Source: an uncultured Clostridia bacterium (GTDB taxonomy: Bacteria; Bacillota; Clostridia; TANB77; CAG-508). From it: a stretch of DNA of 64,000 nt. The stretch is from positions 1 through 64,000 of the forward strand of contig CAKPSH010000001.1 of assembly GCA_934183325.1 (NCBI GenBank). Reading direction: 5' to 3'. Below the pieces are notes generated by a model. That model searched no databases, was not told the origin of the DNA, and worked only from the letters and a program-made list of their open reading frames with translations. The translations under genes and the position numbers were made by a program. This document shows, in pieces, positions 44,787-54,954 of this stretch. Each line of letters begins with the position of its first letter. Within the stretch, counting starts at the first letter, position 1.

Positions 44787-46853
44787 CTATCTTTCTTCCC
44801 CTTTTTGATTTTCTTGTAAGTTTTCCAAAGCCTTTGATACTGCTTTTTCAATTTCCATTCTTTCACTCTCACTTATTTTTCCATCTTCATTATCTAAAAT
44901 TGTTTTTTGTGCATTTGTTGATAATTTTAAATTGTTTAAAATAGCATGAGTCATATCAATGTTTGTCCATCCAACTTGCATATTTCCACTTGCTAAATGT
45001 GCAGCCACTATTTCGCAACCAGGATAATTTTCTTTTATTTTGGAATAAGTCATTCCATCTCCATTTTTTAAGTTTATCTGAACATTTTTTCCTTCTGCTG
45101 TTACAATATTTATACGAGTTATCTCAAATTCATTTCCGTATTTAGTTGTAAAGTTTTCTAAATCATAAGACTTTCCTGTTCCATTTGGATCTGCATAGTA
45201 TTTTCCTTGTGTTAAAATAACTTTCGTTCCAATTCCTACATTATCTTCAATACTTTCAGTTAAAGTATCTTTTAATTCAATATCTTTTTTCTCTACTGTT
45301 GGTGTTTCTTGTTTATCTTCTATTGTTATTTCATCATCTTTATCTTCACTATCTTCTTCAATAAATACTACTGATGAAGCTTCTTTTCCTTGTTTATTTT
45401 CGTTATCAACATTTATCGTACTTGCCTTTGGCATTGATGTTAATGTTCCTGCTACCATTACTCCCATTAACCCTGCTACTGCTATTTTTTTAGCTACTTT
45501 TTTTCTAAATTCAGAATCTTGAGCTTTTGCTTTCATTTTTTCAAATGTTTCTTTAGTTGAAGTATATGTTCTTACAACTTGTTTTTTTCCTTCTTGAGCT
45601 AAGTCACTTATTTTCTTTTTAGCATTAGCTTTAACATTATTTATCTCTGCTGTAACATCTTGTGATTTAACTTCAAGTTCACTTTTCGCTTTTTTAGTAT
45701 AATTGTTTAATTGCTCACTAGTTTTTCTAAGTGTACTTTTAGCTGTTCTAATTATTTTTCCTGTTCTTTTTCCCATTAAATATGCTAAAGATTTTTTGTA
45801 ATCATTTTTTTCGTCAGAATTTAATTTATTCTCTATTTTTGTAACATCACTATCAGTCTTTTTAGATTCACTTACTGTTTTCTCAAGTTTTTTTCCATCT
45901 TCTGTTGATTCTTTTTCTGGAGTTTCAATATCTGTATTTTCAAGTGCACTTATTGGTGTCTCAAATTCTTCTTCATCTTCTGCTGATTCTTTTTCTGGAG
46001 TTTCAATATCTGTATTTTCAGGTGTGCTTATTGGTGTTTCAAATTCTTCTTCATCTTCTACCGGTTCCATTTCTGGAGTATCAGTATCTGTATTTTCAGG
46101 TGCACTTATTGGTGTTTCAAATTCTTCTTCATCTTCTATCGGCTCCATTTCCGGAGTATCAATATCTGTATTTTCAGGTGTACTTATTGGTGTTTTAAAT
46201 TCTTGCTCATCTTCTTCTGGTTCTATTGTTAGTTCTTCTTCTGATTCATAGTTTTCTTCTTCATCTGGTATAGGATTTTCTCCTCTTACAAAACTTCCAA
46301 TTTCCATGCTTGAAATATGTTTATTTTTTATAGAATCTATTATAATCTTAAATTTAGTTAATAATGGCATTTTACTGCTAAAAATTCCTCTTAGGTCATA
46401 GTTAATAAGAATTCCAGCTTGTTCCAATTCTTCAGCTTCTTCTTGTTTTACTCTTTGTTTATATTGTTTATTGGTTTCATCTGGCATTTTTTCTCTCTTT
46501 TTTAGCATTATTTCAACATATTTATTACAATTTTTATTTTCATTAAAGAATGTATGTGTTGCTGTATCATAGTATTTTAGCATTCTGTATATATTCGTAT
46601 CTATTTTTTTATTTAATTCATTCCATAATTCATCTTTTTCGTCATCAGTCATTGCTGTTTCACTTGTCATCATATAAAAAATTGTATTTATTATGCCCAT
46701 TTTCGCTCTTTTATCATATAAATTTTCTCTACTTCCTGTTGGTTGTACTCCATCAAATTCTATTAGTGGCATCACTCTATAGTCTTCTTCATTATCAAAA
46801 ACTTCCATTCCTTTTCTACTAGCTAATATATTTATTATAATCTTTTTATCCAT
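44787..46853 (-). CDS. Membrane protein with acidic 26-residue repeats
   Basis: 688 residues. About 1-200 is a compact charged domain; about 205-330 holds four acidic repeats of 26 residues (consensus core FETPISAPENTDTDTPE); about 330-455 is Lys-rich and helical; about 460-482 is a membrane or signal-like segment (IAVAGLMGVMVAGTLTSMP). The remainder is extracytoplasmic, with a beta domain (GTKVILTQGKYYADPNG). The start has GGAGG. Not recognised. The layout suggests an envelope-spanning protein with a long cytoplasmic part. Confidence 0.7.
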   Translation of the reverse strand: MDKKIIINILASRKGMEVFDNEEDYRVMPLIEFDGVQPTGSRENLYDKRAKMGIINTIFYMMTSETAMTDDEKDELWNELNKKIDTNIYRMLKYYDTATHTFFNENKNCNKYVEIMLKKREKMPDETNKQYKQRVKQEEAEELEQAGILINYDLRGIFSSKMPLLTKFKIIIDSIKNKHISSMEIGSFVRGENPIPDEEENYESEEELTIEPEEDEQEFKTPISTPENTDIDTPEMEPIEDEEEFETPISAPENTDTDTPEMEPVEDEEEFETPISTPENTDIETPEKESAEDEEEFETPISALENTDIETPEKESTEDGKKLEKTVSESKKTDSDVTKIENKLNSDEKNDYKKSLAYLMGKRTGKIIRTAKSTLRKTSEQLNNYTKKAKSELEVKSQDVTAEINNVKANAKKKISDLAQEGKKQVVRTYTSTKETFEKMKAKAQDSEFRKKVAKKIAVAGLMGVMVAGTLTSMPKASTINVDNENKQGKEASSVVFIEEDSEDKDDEITIEDKQETPTVEKKDIELKDTLTESIEDNVGIGTKVILTQGKYYADPNGTGKSYDLENFTTKYGNEFEITRINIVTAEGKNVQINLKNGDGMTYSKIKENYPGCEIVAAHLASGNMQVGWTNIDMTHAILNNLKLSTNAQKTILDNEDGKISESERMEIEKAVSKALENLQENQKGEER
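45905..46215. repeat. 78-nt tandem repeats, four units
   Basis: Four in-frame 78-nt units encode the acidic 26-residue repeats of the 688-residue protein. The units differ by a few substitutions, so repeat-number change by recombination is possible. Confidence 0.85.
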
Positions 46854-46984
46854 TTTTTTCCTCCTTACTAACTCTTTTATTATACATCATTTTTGATATT
46901 TTTGCAACAGTTTATGTAAATTGTCCTTTGTTTTACTAAATTAAAAAAAGCAAAAATAATATTTTCTAAAAAGACTCTGTATTT

Positions 46985-47011
46985 ATAGATGACTTTCCTA
47001 AGAATATAAAA
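46985..47011 (-). repeat. Post-terminator motif, copy 3
   Basis: Same sequence as copies 1 and 2, fused to the U-tract of the pyk terminator at 47008-47040. Confidence 0.75.
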
Positions 47012-47040
47012 AATAGAAGAACCAAGTTCTTCTATTTTTT
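47008..47040 (-). terminator. Terminator of pyk
   Basis: Perfect 15-bp stem AAAAAATAGAAGAAC/GTTCTTCTATTTTTT with a 3-nt loop, 18 nt past the pyk stop. Confidence 0.85.
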
Positions 47041-47057
47041 AATATTATCAATTATAA

Positions 47058-48485
47058 TTAAACTTTTAATATTTTTCCTAATACTGTTGTGTTTTCATCT
47101 TTTTGTGTTCCAGCAGTAACTAAAACATCACCTGCTTCTAACATACCATCTTTCTTTAAACTTTCAATTGCTGTTTTTATCATTTCACAACCACATTCTT
47201 TAGATTCAACATATACTGGTACTACATCTGAATAAACTGACATTTTGTGATATGTTTTCTTGTCGTCAGTAACAGCTATTATTGGGCAAACTGGAGATAA
47301 ACCATTGATTGTTCTAGCTTCTGCACCATCTTTTGTATAAAGGATGATAGCATCTGCATTTACATTTGCTGCTGTAACACATGTCGTATATCCCAATGTT
47401 GTTAATTCATCAGCTGTTTCTGGATTATATCTATTTTCGTAGAATCTCTTTTCATAATTTATATGCTTTTCTGTTTCTTCTGAAATTTTAACCATTGTAT
47501 CAACACAAAGAGCTGGATGAGCACCCATTGCTGATTCTCCTGATAACATTATTGCACTTGTTCTATCATATACAGCATTTGCAACATCGCTAACTTCTGC
47601 TCTTGTAGGACGTGGGTTCTTTGTCATTGATTCTAGCATTTGTGTAGCTGTTATAACTGGTTTACCAACTTCATTACATCTCTTTATAAAATGTTTTTGA
47701 ACAGCTGGAACTTTGTAGTATGGTATTTCAACAGCCATATCTCCTCTTGCAACCATAATACCATCTGATGCAGCTAATATATCTTCAAAATTGTCGATTC
47801 CCTCTTGGCTTTCGATCTTAGAAATAATTCCTATTTTTTCTCCACCATTTTCATCAAGTAATTTTCTTATAGCTTGTACATCTGATAATCTTCTAACAAA
47901 AGATGCAAATATATAATCAAATCCTACTTTTGCTCCTTTTGTTATATCATCTATATCTTTTTCAGCTAATGCTGGTAAATTAACTATAACTCCTTGGATG
48001 TTAACTGTTTTTCTACTTCCTAGCATTCCTGTATTCATTGCTTTACAAACAACGTCTTTTCCAACTACTTCTTGAACTTCGAATTCGATAGCACCATCAT
48101 CAACTAAAATTTTAGCTCCTGGTTTAACATCTTGATATAAGTTTTTATAGCTTATTGATGTCTTTGTTTCATTTCCTATTATATCTTCGTTTACGAAAGT
48201 AAATGTTTGTCCTTCTTTGATTTCAACTTTTTGATCTCCAGATTCTTGTTTACCTGTTCTGATTTCAGGACCTTTTGTATCAAGACACATAGCTATTGGC
48301 TTATTTAATTCATCTCTTACCTTTTTAATTCTTTCAATTTTCTCAGCATTTTCCTCATATCCACCATGTGAAAAATTTATTCTTGCAACATTCATACCTG
48401 TGTTAATTAGATTTTTTAACATATCTTCTGCTTCAGCTGCTGGTCCAATTGTACATGTGATTTTTGTTCTTCTTACATTTTTCAT
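47058..48485 (-). CDS. pyk: Pyruvate kinase
   Basis: Converts phosphoenolpyruvate and ADP to pyruvate and ATP. 475 residues, lacking the extra C-terminal PEP-utilising domain found in Bacillus Pyk. Key motifs: RINFSHG, CLDTKGPEIRTG, MVARGDMAVEIP (active-site loop), ITATQMLESM and the C-terminal DVLVTAGTQ. Monocistronic with its own terminator. Confidence 0.97.
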   Translation of the reverse strand: MKNVRRTKITCTIGPAAEAEDMLKNLINTGMNVARINFSHGGYEENAEKIERIKKVRDELNKPIAMCLDTKGPEIRTGKQESGDQKVEIKEGQTFTFVNEDIIGNETKTSISYKNLYQDVKPGAKILVDDGAIEFEVQEVVGKDVVCKAMNTGMLGSRKTVNIQGVIVNLPALAEKDIDDITKGAKVGFDYIFASFVRRLSDVQAIRKLLDENGGEKIGIISKIESQEGIDNFEDILAASDGIMVARGDMAVEIPYYKVPAVQKHFIKRCNEVGKPVITATQMLESMTKNPRPTRAEVSDVANAVYDRTSAIMLSGESAMGAHPALCVDTMVKISEETEKHINYEKRFYENRYNPETADELTTLGYTTCVTAANVNADAIILYTKDGAEARTINGLSPVCPIIAVTDDKKTYHKMSVYSDVVPVYVESKECGCEMIKTAIESLKKDGMLEAGDVLVTAGTQKDENTTVLGKILKV

Positions 48486-48562
48486 TTAACATTTCCTTCT
48501 TTCTCTTTTTTCAAAATTCGGTAATAGTATACCACAGTTTTATATGTTTGTATACATTTTTA

Positions 48563-49288
48563 TTAATTTTTTTGAAGTTTTTCTACTTCTTTTGGCGTTA
48601 GGTATCTCCATTCTCCAATTTTCAAGTCTTTTACATTAATATCTCCAATTTTTGTTCTGTGCAATGCCATAACATTTCTTCCAATGGCTTCACACATTTT
48701 CCTAACTTGGCGATTTTTTCCTTCATGAATTGTTATTTCAATCCTTGAGATATTTTTTTCAATATCAGTTTTCATAATTTTGACTTTTGCTGGTCTTGTA
48801 GTGTAATCGTCTATTTTTACACCATTCTTCAATTTATTAACTTCTTCTTCCGTTATTATACCTCTAATTGTAGCAATATATGTCTTATTAATTTCATGAC
48901 TTGGGTGTGTAATTTTATATGTAAAATTTCCATCATTTGTTAGTATTAATGCTCCTGATGTATACATATCTAAACGTCCTACTGGTACAACTCTCCCTTT
49001 TACATTTTTGATTAAATCCAATACGGTTTCTCTATTAAATTGATCTTTAGTTGTTGTAACATATCCTATTGGTTTATTTAATAAAATATAAACGTTTTTT
49101 CCTTCATTTTCAATTTTTCTATTATTAAAATAAACCACATCTTTATTAGGATTAATTTTTGTTCCCAATTCTGTAACAATTTTTCCGTTTACTTGTACCT
49201 TCCCATCTAAAATATATTCTTCAGCTTTTCTTCTTGAGGCAACTCCACATTCTGCCATATATTTTTGTAAGCGAATTTCTTCTTCCAT
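48563..49288 (-). CDS. rluB: 23S rRNA pseudouridine synthase (RluB type)
   Basis: 241 residues: S4 domain (RLQKYMAECGVASRRKAEEYI) and synthase domain with catalytic Asp in VGRLDMYTSGALILTN and HEGKNRQVRKMCEA. RluB modifies U2605 in E. coli. The start ATG is immediately adjacent to the rluD stop (1-nt overlap), so the two are coupled. Confidence 0.9.
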   Translation of the reverse strand: MEEEIRLQKYMAECGVASRRKAEEYILDGKVQVNGKIVTELGTKINPNKDVVYFNNRKIENEGKNVYILLNKPIGYVTTTKDQFNRETVLDLIKNVKGRVVPVGRLDMYTSGALILTNDGNFTYKITHPSHEINKTYIATIRGIITEEEVNKLKNGVKIDDYTTRPAKVKIMKTDIEKNISRIEITIHEGKNRQVRKMCEAIGRNVMALHRTKIGDINVKDLKIGEWRYLTPKEVEKLQKN

Positions 49289-50202
49289 TAATTTTCTCCT
49301 TGATTTAATTTTTCTATAATTTCATTAAAATAATCTGGTACAGGTGCTTCAATTTTCATTTGCTCTCCTGTACTTGGATGTTTAAATTCTATTTGTTTTG
49401 CATGAAGCATTTGTCCTTCAACTCCAAATGGATTTTTCCCATTTGAATATATATAATCTCCTACAACTGGATGTCCAATTTCCGCCAAATGTACTCTTAT
49501 TTGGTGCGTTCTTCCTGTATCAATCTTTATTTCTAATAGTGTATAATTATCATATCTCTTTATAACTCTAAAATGCGTTATTGCTTCTTTTCCATCTTTT
49601 GTAACAGCCATTTTCTTTCTATCTTTTTTGCTTCTTCCAATTGGCATATTTATCGTTGCTTCATTTTCTTTTATAACTCCTCGAACTAAAGCAATATAAT
49701 ATTTTTTGGTTTCTCTGTTTTTTATTTGATTACTAATATTTACATGTGCATTATCATTTTTTGCAACTATCAACACTCCAGAAGTATCCTTATCCAATCT
49801 GTGAATTATTCCAGGTCTAATTTTTCCTCCAATTCCAGAAAGACTATCTCCACACAAATTCATAATTGCATTTACGACTGTCCCATCTGGATTTCCATTA
49901 GCTGGATGTACTACCATTCCCTTTGGTTTATTTACAACAATAATATCTTTATCCTCATATAAAACATCAATCGGAATATCTTGTGCCACAATATCTATCT
50001 TTTGTGGTTCTTCCTCTTCAATAGTTATTTCATCTCCCACTTTTGTTTTATAAGATACTTTTACGCTTTTATTATTTACCAATATTTTTCCATCATTTAT
50101 TAACCTTTGTACAGTCATTCTTGATAAATTAGAATCTATCATGCTTAATGCTTTATCAATTCTATTTCCAGAATGTTCTATATCTATTACATACTTTTCC
50201 AT
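49288..50202 (-). CDS. rluD: RluD-family pseudouridine synthase
   Basis: 304 residues with an N-terminal S4 domain and the RluA/RluD catalytic motif GIIHRLDKDTSGVLIVAK, plus TGRTHQIRVHLAEIGHPVVGD. In E. coli RluD makes pseudouridines 1911/1915/1917 of 23S rRNA; Firmicutes have several family members, so exact sites are not certain. Confidence 0.9.
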   Translation of the reverse strand: MEKYVIDIEHSGNRIDKALSMIDSNLSRMTVQRLINDGKILVNNKSVKVSYKTKVGDEITIEEEEPQKIDIVAQDIPIDVLYEDKDIIVVNKPKGMVVHPANGNPDGTVVNAIMNLCGDSLSGIGGKIRPGIIHRLDKDTSGVLIVAKNDNAHVNISNQIKNRETKKYYIALVRGVIKENEATINMPIGRSKKDRKKMAVTKDGKEAITHFRVIKRYDNYTLLEIKIDTGRTHQIRVHLAEIGHPVVGDYIYSNGKNPFGVEGQMLHAKQIEFKHPSTGEQMKIEAPVPDYFNEIIEKLNQGEN

Positions 50203-50218
50203 ATCGTTTCACCCTTAT

Positions 50219-51931
50219 TTATACATTTCTTTTATATAAGCAGAAATAATCATCTCTGTATAGTTCTTCATATTTATCATCATGTTCTAGTAATTTATTT
50301 AAATTTCCATCTGTATACGTAATTACATGTGTTATTCCATATTTTTCAAATCCATCTTCATAATACATTGAAAGTCCTGATATATTCAAAACATCTGAGA
50401 AAATATCTTGTCCATTAAATTCTGGTGTATATAAATCACACCTTGAATCTATAATTACAGGTATATTTTTATAAAGTAAATAACTTCCAAAATTATAATG
50501 ATTAAATAATTTCATATTTTTTATATCTACATTATCTAATATATATTGTGCTGCATCTACTGGATATGAACTCTTGTCTACAAAATCATCTTTATATTTA
50601 GTTCCAAAGAAAGATATTCCACACAAAACAAGCAATAATGTAATTACTAAAATAGCATAAGGTGTAGTTAGCGGTTTAATTAACTTTTTATCTATTCCTT
50701 CCGGTTCATATTTATTTATAAGCTCTGTAATTATAATGTTTAAGGAATATACTCCTACCAATGCTAATATAGATATTTGGCGTCTTGACATTAATGTTAA
50801 GATAATCAACCCACCCAACATAAATAAATCTTTTAATGATATTTTCGCATCTGTAAAGATTAATAATGCACCTAGAATTACTAGTACCAACATTGCATCA
50901 ACTGATTCAGCAAGTACTATTGGTAAATGTTCTGATATACTTGCAGTTGAATTTCCTTTTAATAATTTAAAGAAATGAGTATAAGGTTCATAAGAGGTTT
51001 GAGGTGTTAATAATCCTGAAAAAGCACATAATATCAATACTAAAACTAATAATTTAATATTTTTTCTTTTAATATAATTTATCTTCTTTGAGTTCTTTTC
51101 CATTTTTTGTACAGCTACTGTACATCTTTCTTTATACCCTAGTAAATCTTGCTCTTTCTTTTTTAATTTTTCTATCTCACTATTTATTTTTTCTACCTTA
51201 GACTCTGGGACTTTTTCTAATTTCTTCTCTTTCTTTTTTATTTTATTTGCTAAAAATCTAAGTTCTATTCTAGCTGATAAATTTGATTCCATAAACCAAA
51301 TTACTACTGCTTCTCCAATATATGGCAATGCTAATATAAAGAACATGTACCAAACGGCAGCATGAAGATTTGCAATCAAAGTTGCAACAGCAAACAAACC
51401 TATAATATATCTCTTTTTGGGTTTTCTTAGAAATTGCTCTATAAATAAAATTTCCAATACAAATAATGAATATGATACTAATTGTGCTCTAGCTGCAATA
51501 AAATTTTTTAACAAATACATTGAACCAAGTGTTAAAAGTAAAGATATTACTTTATTATTACTTATTTTTTCATTTGTTATATATATTAATGCTCCCATTA
51601 TTGTTGCAAAAAGCATTGTTGAAATATAAATCGCTGTCATTCCACCTTGTTCTGCATTTTGATTAAAATGATTAGCAATGTTTTCACCAGCATTATAAAT
51701 TAAATATATACTTGTGTCGTACAACCAATGTGGATATGTGTAAGTCAAATTTTCATGCCAAGAAAATGGATCTTTCATATCTATTGACTTTGTTTCCACT
51801 ATATGTTCCCCTATTTTTATTGTATAGAAAGTATCATTTTGCAATGTTTTTTGTGCCAAAGTTATCCCAAATACTAAAATACTTACAACTACAATTATCT
51901 TAAATATTATATTACTTTTTTTATTCATCAT
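50219..51931 (-). CDS. Polytopic membrane protein, glycosyltransferase-like
   Basis: About 570 residues from the ATG pair at 51931/51928 (GAGGATG upstream); an open frame further up overlaps the neighbouring gene and is rejected. About ten or more membrane helices are interrupted by a charged coiled coil (about 235-300: KKEKKLEKVPESKVEKI). The C-terminal soluble part contains NHYNFGSYLLY, then PVIIDSRCDLY. That pairing occurs in GT-C-fold lipid-linked-sugar transferase-like membrane proteins, from which I infer the class. Substrate unknown. Confidence 0.6.
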   Translation of the reverse strand: MMNKKSNIIFKIIVVVSILVFGITLAQKTLQNDTFYTIKIGEHIVETKSIDMKDPFSWHENLTYTYPHWLYDTSIYLIYNAGENIANHFNQNAEQGGMTAIYISTMLFATIMGALIYITNEKISNNKVISLLLTLGSMYLLKNFIAARAQLVSYSLFVLEILFIEQFLRKPKKRYIIGLFAVATLIANLHAAVWYMFFILALPYIGEAVVIWFMESNLSARIELRFLANKIKKKEKKLEKVPESKVEKINSEIEKLKKKEQDLLGYKERCTVAVQKMEKNSKKINYIKRKNIKLLVLVLILCAFSGLLTPQTSYEPYTHFFKLLKGNSTASISEHLPIVLAESVDAMLVLVILGALLIFTDAKISLKDLFMLGGLIILTLMSRRQISILALVGVYSLNIIITELINKYEPEGIDKKLIKPLTTPYAILVITLLLVLCGISFFGTKYKDDFVDKSSYPVDAAQYILDNVDIKNMKLFNHYNFGSYLLYKNIPVIIDSRCDLYTPEFNGQDIFSDVLNISGLSMYYEDGFEKYGITHVITYTDGNLNKLLEHDDKYEELYRDDYFCLYKRNV

Positions 51932-51948
51932 TTTCTCATCCTCATTAA

Positions 51949-53509
51949 TTATAAATTTTTGCATATTTCCACTGCACATTTTATGCCATCTGCACTTGCT
52001 GACGTGATACCACCAGCATATCCAGCACCTTCTCCACAAGGATATATCCCTCTTATGTTTGATTGTAAAGTTTCATCTCTTATAATAGTTACTGGTGACG
52101 AACTCCTTGTTTCTACACCAGTTAATATTGCATCAGGATTAGCAAAACCTTTGATTTTTTTATCAAAATACATTATTCCCTCTTTTAAAGTCTCAGCAAC
52201 ATAGCTTGGCAATATTTCATTTAAATTTGAATAGGTCACTCCTGGTAAATATGTTGGTTGAACTTCTCCAATTTCTTCTGTTTTTATATTTTTTAAAAAA
52301 TCTTCTACCCTTTGAATTGGAGCAAAATAATTATATCCACCTAATTCAAATGCTTTTTCCTCTAATTCTTTTTGAAACTCTATTCCCTTTAATGGATTAT
52401 CACCTGTTCCAACATCCTCTGGTGTTATATTTACTAATATTGCACTATTAGCATTTTTCCCATCACGTGCAAATTTACTCATACCATTTGTTACGATTGT
52501 TCCTTCTTCGCTTGATGAAGCTATAACTTCTCCTCCGTGGGCACATACAAAAAGTATAACAAGAACGTCCATTTTCCGAATGATAAGCTAATTTATACTC
52601 AGCAGATGGTAACTTAAGTTTTGTTTCTGTTCCATATTGTGATTTATTAATCATGCTTTGTAAATGTTCGATTCTTAGCCCTACAGAAAAGTTTTTTCTT
52701 TTCATTTCTAGATTTCTTTCATATAATTTATAAAATGTATCTCTAGCACTATGTCCTATTGCTAATACCACTATTTCAGTATTTATTACTCTCTTGTCTG
52801 TTATTACTGCTTTTATTTTCTTGTTTTCTATTTCAAAATCTATAACTTTTTCGTTAAATAAAAATTCTCCACCTAATCTTATTATCTCTTCTCTTATGTT
52901 TTTTATTATATTTACTAAATTATCAGTTCCAATATGTGGTTTGCTTGTATATAAGATTTGTTCTGGAGCTCCAAATTCATAAAAAATCTGTGCAACTCTT
53001 TTAGAATATATATTATTTACATTTGTTGTTAATTTTCCATCTGAAAAAGTTCCTGCTCCACCTTCTCCAAATTGTACATTACTATTTATATTTAATCTTC
53101 CAGTCTTTCTAAATTCTTCAACATCTTTAATCCTATCTTCTACTCTTTTTCCTTGTTCTATAATAATTGGTTTTATTCCATTTTGTGCCAAAATTAATCC
53201 GCAAAATAATCCTGCTGGTCCTGCACCAACTATGACAGGTCTAATTTCTATTTTTTTATTACAAATATTTTTAAATTCAATGTTTTCCCTTTTTATTTCC
53301 TTTAATTTTTTTAAAACCACCTGTGTTTCAATTTCTATTGTATAATTGTAAAAAATGTCATTTTTATCTCTTGCATCCACTGATTTTTTAGTAATATGCC
53401 AAGATATAATGTCCTTTTTGTTTATTCTATACTTTTTACAAACACCTTCAAGTAATTTTTCTTTTTCTATATCTTCTCTTATTTTTATATTTTCAATTCT
53501 ATATATCAT
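51949..53509 (-). pseudogene. FAD-dependent oxidoreductase (COG2509 type), frameshifted
   Basis: The 5' part (ATG at 53509, GGAG upstream) carries the FAD-binding PVIVGAGPAGLFCGLILA and FGEGGAGTFSDGKL motifs, then reads CMCPRRRSY and stops. Deleting one C near 52540 gives CMCPGGEVIAS and joins the downstream frame ending at 51949, which has the C-terminal GIYPCGEGAGYAGGI motif. The joined protein would be about 520 residues, as in the family of uncharacterised FAD-dependent dehydrogenases. The shift is not in a long homopolymer, so a true mutation is possible, but an assembly error cannot be excluded. Confidence 0.85.
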
Positions 53510-53576
53510 TTTTTCTCCATTAATTTTATGATGTAAAAATTTTATCACATTATACGGCATAATTCAATTAGTATTA

Positions 53577-53605
53577 TTGACTTTTTTTACCGTTTTGTGT
53601 ATGAT
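53577..53605 (+). promoter_or_regulatory. Promoter of the Ser/Thr/Asn-rich exported gene
   Basis: TTGACT (53577-53582), 17 nt, TATGAT (53600-53605); the ATG follows at 53642. Confidence 0.7.
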
Positions 53606-53641
53606 ATTGTTATATATGTAAATTTTATGGAGGTCCAAAAA

Positions 53642-54046
53642 ATGAATAAAACATTAAAGATTTTATTATTATTGCTTATATTAGTCGCTTTTGGTTTGCA
53701 TTTTAATAATGTAAATGCTTCTGGTATTAATATGAACTTAACATCTAACAATACAACTAGCACATCAAATAGTACCCTTACATCAAATACTACTAATGTT
53801 AGTGCAAGTAACACAAGCAATACAATAAGAAATAGTTCTGATTCTACTACATATGGTTCTAAAAATACTGTCAATACTGTAACTCCAACTCCAACAACTT
53901 CTTCTGTTACTGTTTCAAATTCAGCAGCAGAATCAAATGAAGGATTAACTGTTTCTGATATGATTAATATAATTTTATGTGCTATAGGTATTGTTATAAT
54001 TCTACTAGGTATCGCAATTTTAGTTCGTCAAGGTTCATTAAATTAG
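53642..54046 (+). CDS. Ser/Thr/Asn-rich exported membrane protein
   Basis: 134 residues: a signal peptide (cleavage near NVNAS), a low-complexity mucin-like stretch of Ser, Thr and Asn (about 20-95), then a C-terminal membrane segment (SDMINIILCAIGIVIILLGI) and a short basic tail. It would be an extracellular stalk anchored at its C-terminus. GGAGG precedes the ATG. Homology is not informative because of the composition; function unknown. Confidence 0.75.
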   Translation: MNKTLKILLLLLILVAFGLHFNNVNASGINMNLTSNNTTSTSNSTLTSNTTNVSASNTSNTIRNSSDSTTYGSKNTVNTVTPTPTTSSVTVSNSAAESNEGLTVSDMINIILCAIGIVIILLGIAILVRQGSLN

Positions 54047-54062
54047 TAAATTATTATTTAGC

Positions 54063-54098
54063 AAAAAGAAGAATAATTAAAAAATTATTCTTCTTTTT
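54063..54098. terminator. Bidirectional terminator
   Basis: GAAGAATAATT/AATTATTCTTC stem with 4-nt loop flanked by A5 and T7, between convergent genes; it overlaps the last codons of the glycosyltransferase gene. Confidence 0.8.
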
Positions 54099-54795
54099 TT
54101 AATATTTTATCTACTTCATCTTGTTTTATATATCCATGTGCTACCATTGCATCAGCTACTTGCTTTTGTCTTTGTTTTGCTAATTCAGGATTCTTGGTTG
54201 GTGCATATACACTAGGAGCATTTGGAATCCCTGCTAACATTATGCTCTCATAGTCAGTCATATCTTTAGCTTCTTTATTAAAATATCCCTTTGAAGCTTC
54301 TTTAAGTGAATAATATCCATTTCCAAAATAACATGTGTTAATATACAACTCTAATATTTCATCTTTTGTCAAATTCTTTTCATATTCTCTAGCCATAAAA
54401 ATTTCAGAGATTTTTCTTGACAATTTTTTCTCTTGAGTAAAATAAGTATTTTTAGCTAATTGTTGTGTTATTGTACTTCCACCTTCTGCAAAACTCCTTG
54501 TTGTTATATCTTTATATATAGCTCTTCCAATCGAAATAATATCAATAGCACCATGACTATAAAATCTATGATCCTCAACAGCTAAAACTGCATCTTTATA
54601 AATTTGTGGTATTTCCTCTAATTTAGTATAATTTTCTTTGCTTCTTATCTCGCTAATTTTTTCTTCTATTGGTATTTCTTCAAGTTTTTGTTTATACATC
54701 TCATGTGCTTCATATACAAACTTTCCACCAACAATTCCTACTGCAATTAAAGCTATTACTATTATTATAATTATTAACTTCTTTATTATCTTCAT
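54085..54795 (-). CDS. Monofunctional peptidoglycan glycosyltransferase
   Basis: 236 residues: one N-terminal membrane helix and a GT51 domain that polymerises lipid II. Catalytic motifs AVEDHRFYSHGAID (first Glu) and GGSTITQQLAKN are followed by KISEIFMAREYEKNLTKDEI (second Glu) and GIPNAPSVYAP. No transpeptidase domain. Similar to MtgA or a stand-alone GT51. Confidence 0.92.
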   Translation of the reverse strand: MKIIKKLIIIIIVIALIAVGIVGGKFVYEAHEMYKQKLEEIPIEEKISEIRSKENYTKLEEIPQIYKDAVLAVEDHRFYSHGAIDIISIGRAIYKDITTRSFAEGGSTITQQLAKNTYFTQEKKLSRKISEIFMAREYEKNLTKDEILELYINTCYFGNGYYSLKEASKGYFNKEAKDMTDYESIMLAGIPNAPSVYAPTKNPELAKQRQKQVADAMVAHGYIKQDEVDKILKKEE

Positions 54796-54919
54796 TTTAT
54801 CCCTTCTTTACTACTTCATTCTTTTGTTTCCTCTGAAAATATTTTAACATAAGTTTATAGTCTTATCAATAAAATTAATATTACTTTAAGAAATTAAACT
54901 TCATTTGTTTTTTATTAAA

Positions 54920-54948
54920 TTGACATAATTTGAGTGTTATGTTATAAT
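54920..54948 (+). promoter_or_regulatory. Consensus promoter of the methylthiotransferase gene
   Basis: TTGACA (54920-54925), exactly 17 nt, TATAAT (54943-54948): a perfect housekeeping-sigma promoter. The leader is about 185 nt. Confidence 0.88.
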
Positions 54949-54954
54949 ACTTGT

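Noticed and set aside
45905..46215. CRISPR-like repeat array
   Set aside because: The repeats are contiguous, 78 nt long and in frame within a coding sequence; there are no spacers or cas genes.
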